Positions 59,506 to 64,000 of a stretch of DNA of 64,000 bases are shown piece by piece. The stretch covers positions 43,915,854 through 43,979,853 of the forward strand of contig CM070520.1 of NCBI GenBank assembly GCA_036346375.1. Direction: 5' to 3'. This DNA is from Guadua angustifolia (lineage: Eukaryota > Streptophyta > Magnoliopsida > Poales > Poaceae). The notes beneath the pieces were generated by a model, which was not told the DNA's origin, did no database searches, and was given only the letters and a program-made list of their open reading frames with translations. The translations under genes and the position numbers were made by a program. Every line of letters starts with the position of its first letter. Position 1 is the stretch's first letter.

Positions 59506-61649
59506 ACACCTCTTTTATTCATGGGGTGCTTGCCCCGTCTTGATTTCCTAACCAAAGTCCATTCGCTTGGATTATCAACCAAAACAACCTCCTGCAGAGG
59601 TGTTGATGGAGGCACAGGATCTGTCTGGACCGCATCCAAAAATTGATTTAAACCTGGGTCAACTTTCGGATTAACCCCTACACCGTCTCCCACAGAGACA
59701 GAAGGATGAGTAGTTTCCATTCTATTTGCATCCAGAGTTTTACAAATCAACACATTATTATACTTCTCTTGTAAAGAGTTACCCATAACTATATCAACTT
59801 TTTCTGAAAGACTAATAAGTTCATGAGAATTGAAAGAATCAAAAGAACTTTTTAAAGATATACCTTTGGACTTGGGGCATTCTTCCAAATTCTTGATTTG
59901 TTGCAGCTCCTGAGCTTTTTGCAAAATCGTTTTGCTTTGATCTTCAAGTCGTTTACTCCTTCGCTTACTAGGAACAGGCCCCCAATGCTTCAGTCTCTTC
60001 CCCTTGAGAGTACCACCAGCCGGCTGATACAAGTCCACCATCTGATCAATGTCATGCAATTCTTCAATAGACTCACGCCTACTGGAGTTCGAAGTCTGAA
60101 ACAACCCAGGACCAACATCAAAAGGATTCGAAGGCAAAGCATCATGTGTCACAGAATATTCTTCCTGCACAGATTCATCCATATTCATCAAAACTTGATC
60201 ACCAGACTGCTCCCCTTTGAGTTCCTCCCATTCTTCTTCAGAAACCACCATTTCCAAATCCTTGAGAAGATCTAAACACTTTTTATCATCAATCTTTTCT
60301 TCAGAAAATGCTTTACTCACATTCTCTTGCAGCATCTGAGCCCAAGTTTTTTCAACCTGTCTACCAGAATGAAACATCTTAATTTCTTCAGCCGAAATAG
60401 CATCACAACCTTGCAACACCACCGCTTTACCTTTATGATCAGCAGACTGAGTTTTATTAGGCAAATTAGAAACAGAACTTCCAGTTTTACCACCCGACCG
60501 AACAGGCTGAGTATCAGTGATCATTCCATCATTCTTATCTTCTTGCTTCTTACTATCATCATCTAAATCATCATAACCATCGTCGTCGTCATCATTACCA
60601 TCATTCTGATCTTCAACTTCAAGAGAACCAGAAGCTTCCTTCTCTTCAACTTTTAAAGTGATTAAGAAAAGAATTTTTTCAGCACCCATCAGGCGTTGTT
60701 GAGGAATTTTCGTACTATCTCTACAGGCAATCTGAAGTCTGACCACCTCATAAAAACTCTTGAAAAGTCCAGTCCAGTCTACATTTAAAAGCAAACTAAA
60801 ACATGATGCAATTTGATCAAACACATTCCAAGTGCACCATTTAGGAGGGACACCTCTAATCTGAACCCAAGTTTCTTGAAGTTCCTCAAAAACATCAGTC
60901 TCCCCTTTCCAATTCTCAATATAAACAGTTACTCCAGGTTTAGAGAGGTTAAAACTAGGCAATAAGGCTAAATCAGTGACCTTCTTATGTGGAGGAAAAC
61001 GGACAAGAAATCTGAAAGTGTCAATTTGTCTAATCTGCCACGGCCATTTGGAATCAAAGATATCAGCTAAATTCTTCTCCAGTTCAGACACACTAATCTC
61101 CCCCTGATCAATAGTCATGATACCACAATTGTTGAATCTAAATGATGCACATCGACTAGAGTCAGGAACTTCCAAATGAAAAAAACCAAGACCATTCGCA
61201 GCACTTCCAATATATTTGGCAGACATATGAGGTTTCTTACGAACGGGGCACTGATCGACATGATGATTAGGCTCTTCACAAATGAAACACAACTTAGGGT
61301 TCCTACAGCTCCCAACCAAATGCCCAGGTTCTCCACAATTGTAACAGATTGACTGAGCATAATGAATCTCCGGGCCAACAGGATCAGGGAGAGGAGTACC
61401 TTTGGTTTGAGCAGCCCCAACCTGCTGTTTACTGGAGTTCTCCACCTGGTTCTGATTTTGATTCTGTGGACGAGGAGCTTGAGCGACTTGATTCGAAACC
61501 TGAGGCGTCGGGAACCACTGATGCGGATTCCGACGATCCCGCTGACCTCTCTGGTTTCTGAATGGCGGAGGAGGACGCCAGCCGCGTCCGAAACCCCCAC
61601 CTCCGCCTCGTCCCCATTGCTGCCAACCACGGTCCGCCATCTTCACCAC
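59502..61649 (-). CDS. LINE ORF1: RNA-binding protein with two zinc knuckles
   Basis: 715 residues. ORF1 proteins coat LINE RNA and chaperone nucleic acids. A Gly/Arg/Pro-rich N-terminus (residues 1-45) is followed by a Gln/Asn-rich linker, and two CCHC knuckles, C102-C105-H110-C115 (CYNCGEPGHLVGSC) and C121-C124-H129-C134 (CFICEEPNHHVDQC). A region of about 160 residues resembling DUF4283 comes next (SELEKNLADIFDSKWPWQIR, WVQIRGVPP), then a long acidic, low-complexity part (NDGNDDDDDGYDDLDDD) and a Lys/Ser-rich C-terminus. An alternative Met lies three codons downstream (MADRGW). It is uninterrupted. Plant L1 ORF1s with zinc knuckles and DUF4283 are common. Confidence 0.92.
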   Translation of the reverse strand: MVKMADRGWQQWGRGGGGGFGRGWRPPPPFRNQRGQRDRRNPHQWFPTPQVSNQVAQAPRPQNQNQNQVENSSKQQVGAAQTKGTPLPDPVGPEIHYAQSICYNCGEPGHLVGSCRNPKLCFICEEPNHHVDQCPVRKKPHMSAKYIGSAANGLGFFHLEVPDSSRCASFRFNNCGIMTIDQGEISVSELEKNLADIFDSKWPWQIRQIDTFRFLVRFPPHKKVTDLALLPSFNLSKPGVTVYIENWKGETDVFEELQETWVQIRGVPPKWCTWNVFDQIASCFSLLLNVDWTGLFKSFYEVVRLQIACRDSTKIPQQRLMGAEKILFLITLKVEEKEASGSLEVEDQNDGNDDDDDGYDDLDDDSKKQEDKNDGMITDTQPVRSGGKTGSSVSNLPNKTQSADHKGKAVVLQGCDAISAEEIKMFHSGRQVEKTWAQMLQENVSKAFSEEKIDDKKCLDLLKDLEMVVSEEEWEELKGEQSGDQVLMNMDESVQEEYSVTHDALPSNPFDVGPGLFQTSNSSRRESIEELHDIDQMVDLYQPAGGTLKGKRLKHWGPVPSKRRSKRLEDQSKTILQKAQELQQIKNLEECPKSKGISLKSSFDSFNSHELISLSEKVDIVMGNSLQEKYNNVLICKTLDANRMETTHPSVSVGDGVGVNPKVDPGLNQFLDAVQTDPVPPSTPLQEVVLVDNPSEWTLVRKSRRGKHPMNKRGV

Positions 61650-62738
61650 CTCCGCAAACGACGGATTTCCTCGCCCTTTATCACAAAAATCCTTGGAGAA
61701 TGAAAGGGAACGGGAAGGAGGAGGAAGGTAATCCCTAGCAGACGCTGGAAAGCAATCTGACGCTGTGACATGTTTCTCTTGGGAAACATGTCAACCTCAA
61801 ATCTATCACTCTGGCTCCTGGTGCTTTAGGCATGGCCACATTCTTTGATGTCTCGAGCAGCGTGTCCTCTCCTTCTCCTCCTGTCTTTCTTCAGAGACTT
61901 GAGTTGCTGTTGCCCATATGCATCTTTTCCAGACTTCCCAAGTGGGTTGGACAACTCCGCTATCTCCGGAATTTGAATATTGTTGTCCGAGAACTACGAA
62001 GGAATGATATTGACAGCCTCTCAGGATTGCCTGACCTCAGTGTACTCTCACTGTACATCCGGCAACCAACTGTAGAATGCATCATCTTCAGCAGAGGGGC
62101 ATTCCCTGTTCTCAAGTATTTCAAATACAGGTGTGGTGCACTGTGCCTGGCCTTTCAGGAAGAAGCATTACCCAATCTTCAGCGGCTCAAGCTAGGTTTC
62201 AATGCTCACAGAGGAGAAAAGTATGGTCATATGCTTGCCGGCGTTGAGCACCTGTTAAAACTCAAAGAGATTGCTGGACAAATTGGGGCCGCCGCCGGTG
62301 CTGAGGAAGCTGACAGGAGGACTGCAGAGTCTACGTTCAAGAATGCCATTAGCAGGCATCCAAGGTTTACTAACTACCTAAACGTAACAAGGGTAGATCG
62401 GGTTGAGGAAGAGTATGGGACTCTAGAAGAACAACATGGGATCCAAGAAAACGAGTCATCATGTGAGCAACATGGGGTTCTACAGAATCAACGTGGGAGC
62501 CAAGAGAAAGACTCATCAATTGAGCAATCTGGAAATCGAGAAGAAGAGACGTCCATGCAGGATACAAAGCAACGTGCCGGTAGCAAGTTGCTTCGAATCG
62601 TTGGTAAAGTGTATGGATCCTCCCTCTTTTATTCTAACAACTCAGCACCACTTCTTAGATTTGATGCCTCCTCAATCTGTGGGGATAAGATGCTCGACCT
62701 TATATTAGTAGTATTATTAGTTTTTATCTAGTCTAGTA

Positions 62739-62996
62739 CTCCCTTCAGTTCAGAAAAATATATTGTTTTGGAATATTTGCAGCCAAAGTTTTTAAACTTT
62801 AACCATTGATATCCTTTTAAATATTTAGATTGGATGTATTAAAAATCACATGTGTATATTCGTATCGAAAAGTACTTTCATAATATTGTGATTTTATTGT
62901 ATTTTATTTATATATTACAATAGCAATTAGTGGCCAAAATTGAATTTTTGGACCCTTATCAATGTTTGAAACGACATGTTTTTTTACCGGAGGGAG
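62739..62996. mobile_element. Stowaway-like MITE, TA TSD
   Basis: Begins CTCCCTTCAGTTC and ends ACCGGAGGGAG, inverted repeats of the Stowaway (Tc1/mariner) type, flanked by TA on both sides (62737-62738, 62997-62998). 258 bp, AT-rich, no coding capacity. It lies eight bases after the NLR-2 stop codon. Confidence 0.88.
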
Positions 62997-62998
62997 TA

Positions 62999-63654
62999 CC
63001 ATTTTAACTGAAGATGACTTATTTCTGTTGTTGTCAGGATCATTAGTCTCCAGCGTCTCCAAACATCTGTGGCTTTGAAGTCAGGTATTACTACTACATT
63101 TTCCAGTTCACGTTTCTCATTCGGAAACCGGCCGGTTTTCTTAAGGGGTGGTGGTGTCCCAGAACCCACCGGTGTTTGTCCAGGTACCTGCTAACAGGGA
63201 TTGCCTTAATGATTTGAGTTGGGAAATCGGTGAGCCGGCGGTACCGAAAATCGCTAGAAATCGAATGAAAGCCGAAGTCAAACACTTTGAATTCAGTGGT
63301 AAAAAAATCAAAAAAAAATCAACAATCAAGCAATTTTCACCAATTTTTCTTTGAAGATCAGCAAACTAAGCGACATCAATTTCCTCACCGATTTTCAATT
63401 ATTGTTATCGATTTTTGACGATTTTCATTGATTTTTGGCACACTCAAGGAAGATTGGAAAAAATTGTAGAAATACAGAATAAATACCAATTAATCAATAA
63501 AACACCTCAGAGAAATTGCAAAATTTTTTTGATTCATTTAGTGCTTCTGGAAAATAAAAAACAACAATTAATGAAAAGGAGCAGAGATACTGTCAGATTT
63601 TTATAAAAATTTACAAGCTTGATCATGATCTTAAATTTTAATTTTATCATAAAG
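62999..63654. other. Spacer without recognised genes
   Basis: AT-rich, with the repeated words TCACCAATTTTT, CACCGATTTTCA and CATTGATTTTTGG around 63338-63440. No gene or element boundary recognised. Confidence 0.45.
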
Positions 63655-64000
63655 AGTTACCAAGGATCATGGTTTTGAAGCAGACATTTTTTGCTTTCGG
63701 TGCATGCATCAACGCGTTTTGGCATTGCCGTCCGTTGTTATGTGTGGACGAAATATTTCTGACTGGTAAATACAAAGGGTAGATTCTGACTGCCATAGGA
63801 GTGACGACAACAATCAGATTCTTCCTGTATCGCTTGCATTCGTAGAGGGTGAGAACACAGATAGCTGGCACTGGTTCCTACAGAATGTCAAAGCTGGTAT
63901 TGTTGATCAGTGGTCTAGAGTGTGTCATACACGATCGGCATCCCGGGCTTTTGAGGGCAATTGTTTAGTTGCAGCAAGGTGTGAAAGAGGTTCATCCATG
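63655..64000 (+). pseudogene. MULE (MuDR-type) transposase fragment
   Basis: Plus-strand readings give VLKQTFFAFGACINAFWHC, then CVDEIFLTGKYKG (with the first acidic residue of the MULE catalytic domain) and, after a stop at 63779 and a frameshift, DDNNQILPVSLAFVEGENTD followed by SWHWFLQNVKAG and, in another frame, VIHDRHPGLLRAIV. This is the conserved core of Mutator-like transposases. It is broken and runs off the window end. Confidence 0.88.

Larger units (their letters stand above)
55465..61773 (-). mobile_element. L1-type LINE, apparently full length, 16-bp TSD
   Basis: Both flanks carry TTCTCTTGGGAAACAT (55449-55464 and 61774-61789). The 3' end on the minus strand has only four or five A residues. 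The 5' leader is short (61773-61650), then ORF1 and ORF2 overlap by four bases (ATGA at 59505-59502), and the 3' UTR is 55854-55465. Both ORFs are uninterrupted. The insertion plus TSD is 6,325 bp and its removal restores the NLR-2 frame, so it entered a frame that was open here. Confidence 0.95.
51124..62731 (+). pseudogene. NLR-2: CC-NB-ARC-LRR immune receptor gene, interrupted by a LINE
   Basis: Exon 1: the start chosen is MEAPMSSSVG (51124); an in-frame ATG at 51034 gives 30 more, less typical residues. Coiled coil with YDIEDYID (residues 87-94), P-loop GSAGIGKTT (212-220); ends at 51977. The intron 51978-54112 (2,135 bp) has donor GTACTA and acceptor TTTTGCAG. Exon 2 from 54113: kinase-2 YFIVIDDLW, then one-base losses at 54138-54141 and 54173-54176; RNBS-B-like CSRIIITAE; CGGLPLATI; YLKTCLLYLSMYP; VHHTVFDLI in place of MHD; LRRs. 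The LINE (55465-61773) cuts the LRR after SSLGKH. The frame resumes at NLKSITLAPG and continues with LRRs (LPKWVGQLRYLRNL) and a tail of EEQHGIQENESS-like repeats to 62731. Same intron site and phase as NLR-1. Confidence 0.92.

Noticed and set aside
57335..61703. Plus-strand ORFs across the LINE
   Set aside because: All are antisense shadows of LINE ORF1 and ORF2.

Overview
This is plant nuclear DNA, almost certainly from a grass (Poaceae). The evidence is GT-AG introns, CC-NB-ARC-LRR (NLR) genes of the rice RGA/Pik type, CACTA transposons with TNP2 plus a second Transposase_24/Ulp1-like gene, a Stowaway MITE and a dense set of nested LTR elements. I cannot name the species. I saw no CRISPR, operon, tRNA or rRNA. 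Nearly all coding sequence is transposon-derived or broken host genes.

Layout. (1) 1-22827 is a stack of nested insertions in a CACTA element (CACTA-1, minus strand; 5' terminus near 22827, other end outside the window). Its TNP2 gene (21570-15631) is split by a 2.7-kb solo LTR (18438-21149, TSD CGCTT). Its second gene (about 12509-7989; Transposase_24 part, then Ulp1-like part) is split by a copia-type solo LTR (8648-10077, TSD CCAGC) and then interrupted at 7989 by a Ty3/gypsy LTR (5823-7988). That LTR is itself interrupted by a second, opposite-facing gypsy element (1-5822: LTR, primer-binding site, orf0, broken gag, apparently no pol). (2) 22828-24120 is a spacer with a Mutator-type foldback MITE (9-bp TSD). 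(3) 24121-31156 is a second CACTA element carrying exons of two captured host genes, VPS13/chorein and a GDP-fucose O-fucosyltransferase, plus a 297-bp perfect-length inverted repeat, a retroposon (TSD 11 bp) and another solo LTR (TSD CTCTA). (4) 32684-36662 (minus) is NLR-1, with a hAT MITE in its first exon. (5) 38012-39098 is a second copy of the retroposon (TSD 14 bp). (6) 39773 to about 49900 is CACTA-3 (plus), with a decayed TNP2 interrupted by a hAT fragment, a second decayed gene and no visible 3' end. (7) 51124-62731 (plus) is NLR-2, interrupted in its LRR by a 6.3-kb L1-type LINE with two long open ORFs and a 16-bp TSD. (8) 62739-62996 is a Stowaway MITE, and 63655-64000 a MULE transposase fragment.

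How it fits together. The two NLR genes are divergent (head to head), share an intron at the same codon and both carry tails after the LRR, like known paired NLRs of grasses. Both are now non-functional as they stand. In both CACTA elements that keep two genes, a second array of the element's own subterminal repeat motif, followed by a TATA box, sits between the TNP2 gene and the second gene. This suggests a separate promoter with transposase-binding sites for the second gene. The 2.7-kb solo LTR carries about a dozen short hairpins whose loop is constant (ACACA) while the stems vary. These two, and the captured gene pair with its inverted repeat, are the most novel observations.
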